Assembly: GCF_001649575.2 (NCBI RefSeq) | Contig: NC_051433.1 | Coordinates: 20,837,947-20,901,946 of the forward strand | DNA: 64,000 nt | DNA from: Kryptolebias marmoratus | Lineage: Eukaryota > Chordata > Actinopteri > Cyprinodontiformes > Rivulidae | Reading direction: 5' to 3' | Shown here: positions 11,645 to 24,700 of the stretch, piece after piece | Layout of the letters: the number at the start of each line of letters is the position of its first letter | How positions within the stretch are numbered: the first letter of the stretch is position 1 | The notes under the pieces: generated by a model | What the model was told of the DNA's origin: nothing | The model's input: only the letters and a program-made list of their open reading frames with translations | The model's database searches: none | Program-made: the position numbers and the translations under genes

Positions 11645-12090
11645 AAGTGACGGCTCAGATCTGTTGAAGTGGGATTCTGCGGGAGAGGTTATGAACAACT
11701 AATATCTTACCTGTTGTAGATAGTTCTTTGGTTTGGAGAAATAGAGTTGAATTTTGACCTGAATAATGAGCCAAGACCAAAGTGAATTGCTGTCATCTTA
11801 AAAAACAGAACACAAAAACAAAACAATCTCAGCAATTACATAGCCGTTCATGAGGTTTATCTTTTATATATATATATACCCTTACTCTTCCATCAGTTTT
11901 ACATTACATGGTTAATCAGGCAGAAATGTAAAAATATTCCTGCCAGAAGTGCCTCAGGCCGCACTAAAAGGGCTACAGCTAGCTGCTGCTGCTATTGTGC
12001 TTGCAAATAACTATAGAGCTCAGTGTAAATAACTGGATATAGATAAAACTGATGATAGTGTACAGGTTTATAAAATAACAACTGCATGGA
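11645..12090 (+). repeat. Unclassified interspersed repeat B, copy 1
   Basis: It starts GGCTCAGATCTGTTGAAGTG and continues with TAATATCTTACCTGTTGTAG and ACAGCTAGCTGCTGCTGCTA, the order also seen at 58551-58830. A shorter copy is at 46225-46325. Confidence 0.75.
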
Positions 12091-14889
12091 CCTGTATAAA
12101 TGTTAGGATCTGGTCTTTTTCCTCTTGTTCCTCTAGGTGGAGCTGTGGGCCAGGATTTAATTCTACTTCTCCCTTGCCGGTGCCAACTCTTCATGCTGTC
12201 GCCAATTAGTCACAACTTTCACTACTTAAAGTCTTCTCTGACCTCTGCTTTCCAGGTATTATTGTTTGACGCCGAGGGTTATTTTTGCATTCACATCAAT
12301 TGTATTTTGCCTTTCTGTGCAGTGATTCCTGAGAATATGACGGCAGCTGAACTGGTGGACTACAGTCCCACTCTAGCTCAGTTCTGTTTCTCTAGAGAAA
12401 CACCTACTCACAGATTGGGAAAGATCCTTTCGCAAAACCTACCTGCCTGACCCACTCTCCATCGCTCCACACGGACCTACCCCAGGACTCCTGGATTCCT
12501 TTCGCCTCCTCCTGGAAACCTAGAAAAAGAAACAAAACCTAAGCAAGACCTATTTTGTACAATTGCCTAATTTCTTTGGAACAATACGAATGGCTCATTC
12601 AGAAACACACCTTTGTTCAAAATGGTGTGTTTCAGACTGGAACTCCCTAGATCAACCTACATTTGAATGTGTTGTAAATGGATTTTTTTCTGTCAATCGG
12701 TTAAGAACTTTTGGATTCTGGCCGATCAAATCTGATGACAAAACTGTTGTTCTAAGATGGCACAAATCCCCTTTGGTCTTGACCTCACTCAGACTACCTG
12801 TTAGCTTGTAATTCTGGTTGAAATTAAACTCTTTCTCCAAACCGAAGTCGGTCAAAGGGCTATTTGCAACATACTTGCTCATAGCATTTCCTCAGGACCC
12901 TGCTTTAAAAGATCCGAACTATCCTTTTGAACCTATAGACTGCCCTTTAAACATAGGTTGAGGTCACTTAGTAGAATGTTGGGCGAATTTTCATCCGTTA
13001 CATATAAAAAATAACAACTTGAGTAGAATACTTTGAATGCATAAAATTGATAGATGAAACCTCACCTAATTATCAATAGGTGCATTTACACAGGATTTTA
13101 AGTCACCTTCTAAATTCGGCAGCAGTCTGCTGGGTAAAGGCTCGCAGCGGTTTCAGCGTAAAAGACAAAAATCCCAAAAACCAAGGACATGGAGTGACAA
13201 TGTGACGAATGGCTAGACCTAATGGAGCAGACACTGCAAACGTCTTTGCAACAATGCAAGGATGGGGGGGGGGGGATCAATTTCAGGTGTGGCATAGAAT
13301 TAATGTGCTGTATTGACTGAGCTGAGGCACACTTTTACTTCAGAGACGAATCTGTAATAAGATCACCGGGGCGAATGAGGATCCCCCTGCGTGTTTGTCT
13401 GTGGAGTAAAAATACAGTAAACATGAAGAAAAAAAAAGGAAACCGATTCTTTCCCATTCACCTCTGAGAAAAGCTGCGACACGGAGACAATAAAAGCACA
13501 AGAGCCCCAGTCCTCGGGCCCAATCCAGATCATGACAGCAGAGCAGTCCGGATCCAGCTGTGGCTCACGTCCAACGGGATACCTTTGAGACCCGCTTCAA
13601 CAAGATGGATGACGGGCACTGAGCTCCTAACTGGGCCCGCTCAACCCAGACATCATTGGGTCCGGGTTGAATAAAGAGGTGGCGTCCCCTCGCCTGCTCT
13701 TCCCTAATAGGAGGTACTGGATGGGTGACAGCAGCCCATAAATAACCCCGTCGGCTCGTCACTGGCGAAGAACACTCTCACCTGAGGACGCTCACTCACA
13801 GGAATCCGAGGGGCGAGAGGTGGATGACAAAAATCTCAGGCTGTAAACTGAAAAGACAACACAAGGGTGTGGAGCAGGATCACAGTAATATAATACTCAA
13901 TTTTTCTACATTTTGAAGGAATTTAGGCACGTGTTCAGTACAATGTTACATTACACTTGCTTCCTTCGCTCCGCTGTATTTTTCACCAGTGACGTGTTGT
14001 AAAGGCTTTAGAATTAAACTTTTTCATTTATTTATGTTTTTAATGAAAAACAGAACTTGCACACAGATGCAGTTCTGCGTTTTTCAGGCCCATGAAGCAG
14101 AACGTGATTTTAGGATCCCCGCTATATTACCCACCACCCACCTCAGCGCCTCTACAATCTCTATTAATTTCAAAGTTCACGTTTTTTTCCATCTAATCCA
14201 CATATTACCATAGTTTATAGTGTGCTATAAAGCAATACGGTAAACCAGCAGTTAATGCATTCCATAAACTGATCGTAAGATAAGTTAATTGTTGGTTGAT
14301 GATCACATCGATCACAGAAAATGATCCAATATACTACTAACAATTGGTATAAAGTGTTCACGTTTAAAAATGTCTAAACCTATTTTTTGTTTCCAGATCA
14401 ACTCTAATGCCTGCAAGAACTCCAAAAAAACAATTAGGCTCCTCAGAGTAAATACATTATCTGATGGGATAATCCTTAGATCCTTCAGTAAACAGCCGGA
14501 TCACATAACTTTAGCATCTGCCAGGAGTGTTTACTGCTGTTGGCAGACTGGAGGCACGTCCTTATCTTTGCAATTCTGAATAATTGCAGAAGCATTGTGA
14601 GGTAGACACAAAGTCTCATTCTGTTTTTAATCACACTTTTTAATGTTTTTTTTTACAAATTTTATTTAGTAAAAGTATAGAATAATATTAAATATATGGC
14701 ATACGTGACGTAAGGTATGTAAAACAAAAGAAAGGCAAGAATTTAAAAAAAGAAAATGCCTTAAACAGAAAATGCCAGGAGTTTCCAAACAAATAAATGC
14801 GTTGTATTAAAAGAATAAACTGAGCTGTAAATTCAGGTTTTTATGGCTTTTTACTGCTCAACTCCATGAAAGGTGGGCAATCATGTAAT
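12091..14889. other. Intergenic, nothing firmly recognised
   Basis: A block at 12098-12560 beginning TGTTAGGATCTGGTC, with CT-rich short modules, resembles dispersed fish repeats, but I could not prove LTRs. A G tract is at 13265-13275. GC-richer sequence at 13490-13800 holds no recognisable exon. Confidence 0.4.
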
Positions 14890-15215
14890 AGCCAGTGTGT
14901 GTGTGTACTTGTCTGTTAGCAAAATATCGCATAAACCAGTCCATGGATTTTTATGAACTTTCAGAAAGTAAATATTGGATTTACATCTACAGCTGATTTG
15001 ATTTTAGAGTCAGCCTAATTCAAGATGGCCACATCAGCTAATTGACCTTATCAAACACAAACATGGCTATAACTCAGCTAATTTACAGATATTGAGCGAA
15101 AATTTGGTTTGGTAGTATCTGAGAGTCTTTGCCAACAAATGCTCCTGAAAGAATGTAGAGGTCTTTGTTTAAAACCTTGGTACTTACGGCGGCAGGCGAT
15201 ATGCATTCCTCCAAG
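14890..15215 (+). repeat. Repeat A, single monomer
   Basis: It runs from CTGTTAGCAAAATATCGCAT to GGCGATATGCATTCCTCCAA in the same block order as the other copies. It ends about 350 bp upstream of the slc25a26 promoter motifs. Confidence 0.85.
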
Positions 15216-15562
15216 GTATCATTCTTTTGGTAATTTTCCATGCAATCAGTTACTGATAAATGCAATGTTTTATATGCAGAATTAGTTTGATGAATTTTGT
15301 CTTAAGTTTAAAGATTTTAGATTTATGAAAGAAGAATTTAAAGAGGATAATGAACAAGTTATTCACACAAGAACCTATTTCTCCACCAGAATCAGTGAAG
15401 CCAGGTAAAACATCTTTCCAAGACAGAGTAAATGTGTTCACAAATAAAATGTTGACCATTTGCTCTATTAATGTTTTGCATGCAAACAATATCAACACAA
15501 ATGTAAAAAAAAGAAAGCAAGCTTTTGGCGCTCTACGACAGGTCCAAACGTCTGGTGCGTGA

Positions 15563-15599
15563 TGACGTCATGCGGAAGTCGCTCAGCCAAGATGGCGGC
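15563..15599 (+). promoter_or_regulatory. slc25a26: Likely slc25a26 core promoter (CRE, ETS, YY1 motifs)
   Basis: A perfect CRE palindrome TGACGTCA is at 15563-15570, an ETS/GABP-type GCGGAAGT at 15572-15579, and a sense YY1-type CAAGATGGCGGC at 15588-15599. No TATA box is seen. ETS/NRF-2 and CRE motifs are common in promoters of nuclear genes for mitochondrial proteins. YY1 sites of this orientation usually sit just downstream of the transcription start, which suggests initiation at about 15570-15590. That start position is an inference. Confidence 0.75.
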
Positions 15600-15630
15600 G
15601 TCCTTGGGAGGCATGTTTTGGTTTCAGTGA
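15592..15630 (+). promoter_or_regulatory. Upstream ORF in the slc25a26 5' leader
   Basis: An ATG embedded in the YY1 motif opens a 12-codon frame (MAASLGGMFWFQ) ending in TGA at 15628-15630. That is 71 nt before the main start and out of frame with it. Its context has A at -3 and G at +4. If the transcript starts upstream of 15592, this uORF would probably reduce or gate translation of the carrier. Confidence 0.5.
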
Positions 15631-15701
15631 AGTGGCAAACATGTAGAGGAGCTGCGTTTTTACAGACTAGACGACCGACAGTGAAGTGTTGTGAGCGGAA
15701 C

Positions 15702-15734
15702 ATGGACAGACGAGAGTTCGTCGCGTCTCTGGTG
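15702..15734 (+). CDS. slc25a26: slc25a26 coding exon 1
   Basis: It encodes residues 1-11 ([11 protein letters not shown]), the start of transmembrane helix 1. The ATG has A at -3 and G at +4, a strong context. The donor is GTAAGA and the exon ends in phase 0. The frame stays open upstream to an ATG at 15525, but that would lie before the likely transcription start, so 15702 is preferred. Confidence 0.93.
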
Positions 15735-18700
15735 GTAAGACGGCGTCTGTTCGGCGAGTTAGTCAGCATTTTACTGTGCACGAGCTGGGTAAAAAACACA
15801 GTTTCTACTATTACAGCTAATGTCAGTGTGTAAAAACACAGTTTCTACTATTACTGCTAATGTCAGTGTGTAAAAATACAGTTTCTATTACTACTGCTTC
15901 TGTCAGTGTATAAAAAAAACACAGTTTCTTGCAATAGGACCCACATTTGCGTGTAGAATATAGCAGACGAGGAAACGTTTAAGTGTTGTTTTTTAGCTTA
16001 TAACAAACAATACAGAAAATATGAGGTCTGTTTTGTGTGAAACTCAAGCTCTTAACCGAGCGAAAAATAAAATATAAATAGAGAGAACAGCATTTTAGTC
16101 AGCTTCTTGATTGTTTATTTTATTTTATTAGCAAAACAAGCAGAAATACCCTCAATGCGTTTTGTAATCTGCTGTCTTTTTGCCCCCACCTTAAGTTATC
16201 TAAAGGACATAAAGCAATTCAGTCTTATTGGTGAAGACACTGTAAACAACATACTGAGATTTTTATACTTAGCTACTTTCAGTGTCTCCTACTATATTCA
16301 GATCTTTGAAACTTTTTTTTACAATTAAATTAAATTAAATTCAGCTCTACCGATACTTACAAGTTAAACAAGTTTTAGTTACATAAGTCCATCTTGTTTT
16401 TATTGATGAAGGATCCATCTATATCATTATACCCATACCTGTGTCCTTTGCAGCATATCAGAAGAACGTTAGACAGTTTGGACATGTGCAGAGGAGGGAT
16501 AGTGGGTGTAATATAACATCCTGATGATGTTTGAGGAGTTGATGTGTCAGGTGAGGGTGTTGGTGAGGTGACTGCTTAAAGATATTTAAAGTGGGAAACC
16601 ATGGATGTAGAAAGGAAGAGGGACAGTTCCCGTTCCAGATGAAGAGGTTGTTCTCCTCCCTGCACCATTTTCTCAGTTCATCCACCTCCATCCTGCGTAT
16701 GCTGACCCGTTGCTGTTGGTGATGAGCCCCACCCCTGCTGTTTCATCAGCAAACTTCACAATGAGGTGGTTTCGACAGAGAGCTTTACAGTAAGCAGTCT
16801 AGAGCAATGGGCTGTGAGCGCGTCCCCGGGCGACCAGTGTTGAGGGTGATGGATGACCATGAGGCGTTATTGATTCCAACAGCTTGTGGTCTTAGTCAAA
16901 AAGTCCAGGATCCGGTTGCAGAGAGGTGGAGACGATACAAAAGCAGTCAGTTTATTCGCCAGATTTGGTGGGCCGACTGTGTTGAAGACTGAAGTGAAAT
17001 CCAGGAGGAACAACTTTTTCTGTTTTTGTTTTCCAAGTGTGTGAGGGCGCAATGTATTGCAACAGAACAGCTGTGCCTGTAAGCAAACTGACGAGGGTCC
17101 GGGTGTAATTTACAAATCTTTCCAGCTTAAAAAAGGCACTTAACTCAGTGGATGAGCCATCGTTGTAAGTAGACAGAACAGACAACTTAGCAAACACAAT
17201 TTTTTTTATTTGCTTCTCTGGGCATTTTGTCACCAATAGTCCGTTGCAAAACATGTCATTTGTTTATTTAATTGCATCTACAGGTGTATGACAGAGCTAA
17301 CGCATTTTAACAGGCCTGAAATGGTACATGCGCACCCACAAAGTAATTCCCAAAGAGCAAACCCCGTATAGATGGTTCATGGTGGCGCAGTATGCAGTGT
17401 ATCCTTGGTAAAAAAAAAAAAAAGAGGAAACTGTATAAGTGGGAAAAGGAACACAGAAATGACAAGCTTGAAAAAGCCAATTAACTGCACATGAAAGTCG
17501 TGTCTTTGAGAAATCAGGAGAAGTTCAACATGAACTGGGAAATTTGTCGTCCCTCAGCTGATCCACCTGCTGTTCACCAAAAGCTCATCAGAACAAGTCT
17601 CAGTGGGTTTTTGTCAGACTATTCTTAAGGAATGGGAACAAGAAGGAAAGGCTGAGGTAGACCAAGTTATACAAGAACTGGACTGAAAAACAGTGTTGGC
17701 AGGACTTCCAGACTGATGATTGGTTCAAATCGTAGATGTTATCAAAGCTGGTAGACTTATAAACACAGAACAGTATTGTTAGTTCTTGATTCATCATGCA
17801 ATGTCATCTGAAATGTGTCTGATTGTCAGGAATTACATTTTTTCAGCTTTTCAGTGATTCCAAAAGCTCTTCCCATACAGTAAAGTCAAACCCAGATTGC
17901 AAAACACACGACAAAGCTAAATTTTGTCTTCAATACCACGTTACTTTTTATATTTACTCATTTAAATGAAATGCTGCAATTTTTCCCATTGCCTGCATTA
18001 AATACGAAGGAGCTAACCGTTGTTACAGAGTGTGTATTTCAGCGATGTGTGTGTGTCTCTGCAGGCAGGCGGCTGTGCCGGGATGTGTGTGGACCTGACC
18101 CTGTTCCCCTTGGACACCATAAAGACCCGACTGCAGAGTCAGCAGGGCTTCTACAAGGCTGGAGGCTTCAGGGGCATCTACGCCGGGGTGCCGTCTGCTG
18201 CTGTCGGATCCTTCCCCAACGGTAAGACGTTCACTGGGAAATCTTCTTTAGGTTCACTGTTATTTCTGATGATCTGTGTGTAATACATGCACGCGTTAGT
18301 GATAAATGTCAGGTTTCTGCTTCAAGAGGAAATTTCGCAAATTTAGAGGAAACAAAACAGCAATTTGCCAGTGAACACACAACGACGAGGCGTTTGGTTT
18401 GGACAGACAAATCACACGTGGAGTTGTTTAGCTGTAATAACAGTCGGACATGTTGGACACAGACCAAAGGTGTCTTACAGGACAAGAACTTCACACTAAC
18501 TGAGAAAGATGGTGTTGAAGTGTTGGGATTGAGGTTTACTCCTCTTCCTCGGAGACAGAGCAGCTTGTTGTAAACATTTTATTGCTAAATTCTGCATCAT
18601 TTCCGAGGTCTAAAAGAACGGTGTCTTAGGGGTTGGGACTCTGTTAGATAGGAATAAAAATTTAAAGCATTCACTCTAGGCTTCATAAAATTTCACCAGT

Positions 18701-21700
18701 ATTGTTTCCACTGTTTTCTTAGATTTTGAACACCAGCTGTTTTCATTTTAAAAGTTTAGAACCCTGTAACCACGTAAACAAGACTGCTATAGGCTTTAAA
18801 ATGTTGGTAAGAATGGCTATTTTTTCTTACTTTTTAATACATTGCCTAGTGTCTTTTTGTGTTTAATTGGACACCACTGTAAGGTGGGCATTAATGTAAC
18901 TGTGTGTGTTAGCAAAACATCTCATGAAACACTGAACAAATTCTTTTGACACTGTCAGAATGTTATTGTTGGATGTACATCTATAACTAATTACTTGTTA
19001 GAGTCAGTCCAGTTCAAGATGGCCGCCACAGCTCAAATTTGAAGTGGTAGTAGCTGAGAGTCATCCCCAACACACTCTCTGCAGTTCAAACAATATTAGG
19101 TTTGTCGACGACCAACGTTATTTTAGAGATTTTACAAGATAAGACTCTCTTAGTTTAAACATTTAGAATGAAATGCAGCAGGTGAGCTGTCCAGGCCTTT
19201 ATTTAGTTAATGCTATTTAAAATAACAGTTATTTGTAAGTGAAAGGGTCTAAACAAAGAAACTTGGGTAAAATCTGCTCAACAGTGTTTTCGACTGTTTA
19301 CATAAAGCAAATCATGCAGATGGATAGTTGTAGGGGAATTAATTGTTTTTTAGCCAAACAAATACATTAATACCAAATATTTTCCTTCTGGTTCAAAATG
19401 AAAGTAGCGGTCCTTGAATGCATATCACTCGCCACCATTCATGCAAAGTTTATCTGTCTTTACAGTTGAGTTTTTTTTACAGACCTTTATAGAATGAAGG
19501 AAGTTGTAAATATTTTTGTAGGTATAGGTCATGTGCCATCATATATAGGCTGCTGTATTTGGTAGCTTAGATGTATTTGATGATTAATAGGTCATTTAAT
19601 CAGGATTTCCATAAATTCTTAAACTGTAATATAAGAAGCCATACTTAAATCCTAGTCCTGTTTGTTAGTTTATCAGGTAGAGGCTATAGAGGATATAGTA
19701 GCGTCATGTTTTTTTTTCTTGTATTTTTCAGGATGGTTTATTTAACTACTATTTTTTCTTAAAGATTTAAAGTCTTTCCCTAATTTTCTGAGCTTTTTAA
19801 TGTATTGTGAACGTAGGAGCGCACACGCTCACACACCTCTGCGTCTCCCCTGTCAGTGATGGTGAGGGATATTAATTGCTCTATGCTGGTTGCCTAATGG
19901 CCCTTAAACGGCTGTGGTTCTGCTTGGTTTCAGCTGCTGCTTTCTTTGTCACCTACGAGTGCACCAAGTCTGTTCTCGGTGCTGGCGGAGCGCTCGCAGC
20001 GCCACATGTGGCGCCTGTCACTCACATGCTCGCCGCCTCCTTGGGAGAAATAGTAAGTCCTCTTATCCCTCATTGTCCTGTTTTTGGGGAACCGCTCACA
20101 CGGACTCGGTATGTTCCTGTTTCCCTCCGCTTCTTTAAATTATTTTTGTCCAGCCCTTTCTCTTTCCCAGTCCCATCTTTAGAAGGCCAGCTCCTGTGCT
20201 TGTTTTTCCTCCTCCATGTTACTGTCTGTTTCTTTCCCACCACTGTTTATCCCAAATGAACACCACCGGCATGCGTGCTAATGTTATTCTTTTTTTTAAA
20301 TTTCACAGAAAGCTATTAAAGGGGGCAGCAGGGGACAGGGCAGGGGAGGCGTGTGGTTTTGGCGCTGGGCCCCACGGGTCCAGCTGGGCGAGTTAAGGGG
20401 GCTTCCTTAAGATTGTTCCGGTATTTTCCCCACCAGCTGGGTAAATAAGATCTCATTACTGCCTATTGACTCATCTACTTTCCCAGCGCAGACACCCGGA
20501 CTCTGCCAATTTAGTCTGGGGAATTCAGGCTTGAAACCAATGAGGAGCAGTGCAATTTCCTTGGCCTATCCTCTCCCAGTCAGCTGGAAGTGGGCTGCAG
20601 CGTCTGAACCATATGGAGGGGGGCACTGGTATTCATGTAGGCATGGATATGGAGTATGGAGATCAAGGTTTTAACCCAGGGTGTCTGCAAAATACTTGGT
20701 CTTCTGTATTCATGGCTTTTTGATGGAGGTAATTTAGCCAAGTTTTACATGTTCATGAAATGGAATTATTCCACACAAAAGCAAGTCCTTTGCACTTGGA
20801 TTTATGTGCCTTCAAGCCCTACAGTGATCAGAAAACGACAACATGCTGCTCTCAGATTAGTACAATTTAGCTGTTGTCACAAGCAGTTACTTCAGCTGCT
20901 GTGAGAGTGTAAAAACTAACAGTTTTGCAGCTTCTGTCTGCGGCAAAGGTGAGACGAATGTGAAAGGTGAGGCAGAGGGTTGCCACTGCCTTTAACCCCA
21001 CGCTGGATTTGAACACATCAAAGGCGCAAATCCACAGAGTGGAGCCGAGCAAAGCAGGGGCGCTATCCCACAGCATTCTGGCAACTGAATTCATCTTGAG
21101 CGTCTTAATCTTCGGGCTTAACCATGAAAGGCTAACCTTAGTGCTGCCCCGAGTCATATGAAAGGTCTAAACACCTGCGCAGTGATGTAACAGCTGCATT
21201 TCGTCTTTTGTCTCTTCCCAGAATTTTAATTAAAAGTTAGTTTTCTGGGGGTTTAACAAAAGTGGCACCAACTTGATCTCGGTAGGCTGCGGAGTTTTAG
21301 TGCTTTAACAATTACTACATGTATTTCAAATCGATTAAAACAACTCAATAATTGATTATTTGATAAAGTTGTTTGCAAATGTCAGCTGGTGGCAGGTACG
21401 AGAACAGCATCTTGTCACTGCCGGAACAAGGATTTTTTCTAAACCCAAGTCAAACAACCATGAACTTTGTTGGTTCATCCAGGACGGTCATCTATGGTAA
21501 TGCAACACTGAACATGATACGACATCATTCATCATCAGTCTATGCCACTTAGTAATGCCACTCCAAACAAAGCCATCTCTCCTCTGTTGCTGAGACATGG
21601 TGCAAAATGACAAAGTGTTACAGTGAGTTCAGTACTTGTTTCCAGATACCAGACATAGATTTTATTAGAGTTTGTAATGCTTAGGGGCACAATACAATGA

Positions 21701-24700
21701 CCCTTTTTTGGTGTGCTCTGTTTTGGATGACCACAACCCTCATATTGTGTGTGGGTGGCTTCATGTACCCATTGGTTCCAATATGGAGCCACAGTAACAT
21801 ATGCTGTACAGTTGCACCGTGCCACCACCCATCCTCTTGCAGACCACAATACCACACTTGGCAAACTCTGTCAAGTGCTATCAATGCAGTCTGATGCTAC
21901 TAAAAAGCATCTTCTGTGTCTGCTGACCTTCGCTCACTGTTTTGACTCATTGTCACATGCTCCAGCAACTGCCTGATAACACTACTGCTCTACTCATGCC
22001 TTCTGGTGCTCTTTCTAGGTCAAATTATTTACTAACCCTTTGCTAGTCTGTATGCGTGCTGAATTAGAGGCACCAGTTGTTTGATTGTAACTTGAGCATT
22101 CCAACCATCTACCCCGAGGAAAGTTTAAAGTCATAGTGCATCTGTTTAGTCAGAAGGGAGTGAGCCGAACAATCAAAAACACAGCAAAACTCATCTGTTG
22201 TTGCAAGTGAAGAACCGCAAATCAACACATGAGCTGCTGGTGACATAAAATGATCAATGCCAACTTGAGCCTTAGTGATCCTAGGGCCAACCCTTTGTAG
22301 GAGCTCATTGAACATGGTTGGCTCTATGTACAGGTAGTTGTAGTCACCAACTGTACCCTTTCTGTTGTGTCAGCCAGGGGCAAACCCACAATCTTGGTCT
22401 CCTTCGTCTGAGCTTCTGCATCTTCCTCCTCACAACAGCAGTGGCCATCTGGGTCTGAAGGAGTTCTTGGAGATCTAATATGAGGTCACCATATTGTTGT
22501 TCCTCTTGGATTATTCACCTTAAGGAGATGTTTGTTCTTCAGCAGTAGTTTCTCTTGCTCATTCAGTGATCTCTGTTGGTCACAGCTGGTCTCTCAGAAA
22601 GCACCATTAGTCTCACAATGAGCGCTCAGTGAACTCTCAGTGGTCTCTGCAGAGAGGCATGGTTGCTGTTGGTGTGTCAATAAACGCTCAAGGTTCACTC
22701 AGAAGTCTCTGCAGAGCTCCATGAAGATTTCATAAAATTAAGTTTTTGGTCCTTTAACGATTGTTTAAAGATCTCCAGAGCATTTCCACAGAAACAACGT
22801 TTTTGGGAGGTTTAGAGACTGATGAGAGATCTGGCCAATTGTTTGTCATTCGATAATTGTCCAGTGGACTCAGTCCAAAGGAACGGCCCCGTTCGGCCAT
22901 TAAATGTTGCATTAGTCAACAAAATATTGAAGTAAATAGATTTTAGCGTGCAATCTGTTTTGTTAATTAGGCAACTTTAATTATAATGGTATTGTGACAA
23001 ACTAGATAAAGAAAACACAGACTGGTTTGGTAGATTGCACCAAGACTCCAAAAATCTGGAGAAAAAGCGCTCACCACACTCCAAAAGGTCAAAGCAATTT
23101 TGAGTGCTTGGATTAGGCTTCTAATAACTAAATTTGACATGCTTCTTAAAAGCCCTATGCACAGGAATGTTTTAAGACCATTTAGAGTCAAGAATAATTT
23201 ATAACCTAATCAGGATTGTTGATCACAAGTGGTCATAAAACATAAACAAATGAGAAAAGGAAGTTTTCTAAAGCTGCACTCCTCCAAGCCTGTTCATTAT
23301 GAGCTTACTAAGTACATGACCTCACTTGTGAACAAAAGCAGGACGGAAAGAGAGCAAACAGAGACGAGGGCAGTCAGAAGTTCTACAGAGAGAAGAAGTT
23401 GCGATGGTCGGGACAATGAGAGAAATTCTTCCCTTCCAACTCCTCCCTCCAGAAGTGTCCCAGTGCTCGTGCGACTGCAGATGTGGGACGCTCCTATAAA
23501 GAATGTGTAAGCTGATGGCGACTGTCAGGCTCTCGCAGGCTGTTATCTAGCCATTAGATCAGATTTATCTTCATTCCCATTCGCTCGACGTCTGCCCTGA
23601 AAGCTCATTTGTCAAGGCCAGGCAGCGGGCTTTTTCTCGCATCTGCAACCCCCCCTCCCGTCTTTGCCTCCACCGCATGTCTGCGGGAGGATGTTCGGCA
23701 AAATACAGTGTGACATGACAAGATAGGGGACAGTGAGAAGGAGGGGAGCACAGGGGAGGAGTGTTTTGGAGGGGGAGAAACTGGCAACCACTTAACTTGG
23801 CACTGAGAAATAATCCATGCATCGCCTTTGAGCAGCTCTACGCTCGGTGATTTATTGGCTGTTGTTTCAGAGTTGGACACTTCCAGTGTCCTCATCTTAT
23901 CCCTTCTTCTTCTTGACCTTTTTTGCCTCCCTCTCCTCCTACCTTCTTCTTCCCTCATTTTGCTTTTTTTTTTCTTTCTGCTGTTACAATGAGTTTCCAA
24001 GGATTAAAAAGTTCAGTATTTATAATAGAGCCTAAAAACATGAAAATAATCTTAAGTCAATCATTATGTTTTAAATAGCCACAGACAAAAGTTATTGCCA
24101 ACTTTGTTCTGGGCTTTCTTCAAACGTGTGACTGGAGCAGTTTTAAATGGGTCTTTAAGGTAATTGCAGTTTGTTAAGACAAAAATCCATTAAGTTCAGG
24201 TCCAAAGCAAATGGCAGATCTGGTTCTTGCTGTGTTCTGCTGACCGTGAGTCGTTAGAAAAAAATGATGGCCAAATAAAAAGCACATGGAGAGATTTAAT
24301 GACTCGGGTCTGTAGATTGATTTACTAGTTTATGCTGATAATGTGCTGTGAGTCTGCTAATTTCCTGTTCCTTCCTGCGGCTCGCTGATTATTGATTGAC
24401 AGCAGCTTAACTAGTTGTTTGCCAGTCGTTGAAATTGAAAATTGACTCTGTCATTAATAACAACAGGCAGTGGCAAACTGCCTTTTTGTAGGAGGCACCT
24501 TCTGAGTGAAGGCTTCCCCATGAGTTCAGAATCTGTCCATAAATATGAACGGTAGCAAGGATTTATTAAACCTCCAGTGGATTCATAATAAACTGGCAAA
24601 TTAGAGGAAAGTGTTGAGCGTGAAGCATTTCAGGTGATTAAAGACATAAAATGTTTCCTGTTTTGTTTTGTTTTCTCCATTTGTTTTTTTTTTTTTCCAT

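Larger units (their letters stand above)
15735..18064 (+). other. slc25a26 intron 1
   Basis: It is 2330 nt, GTAAGA...CTCTGCAG. It contains the 40-bp minisatellite at 15792-15934 and a minus-strand LINE fragment at 16450-17060. The rest is unrecognised. Confidence 0.93.

Noticed and set aside
12100..12560. Possible LTR beginning TGTTAGGATCTGG
   Set aside because: No matching second LTR, primer-binding site or polypurine tract could be found by eye.
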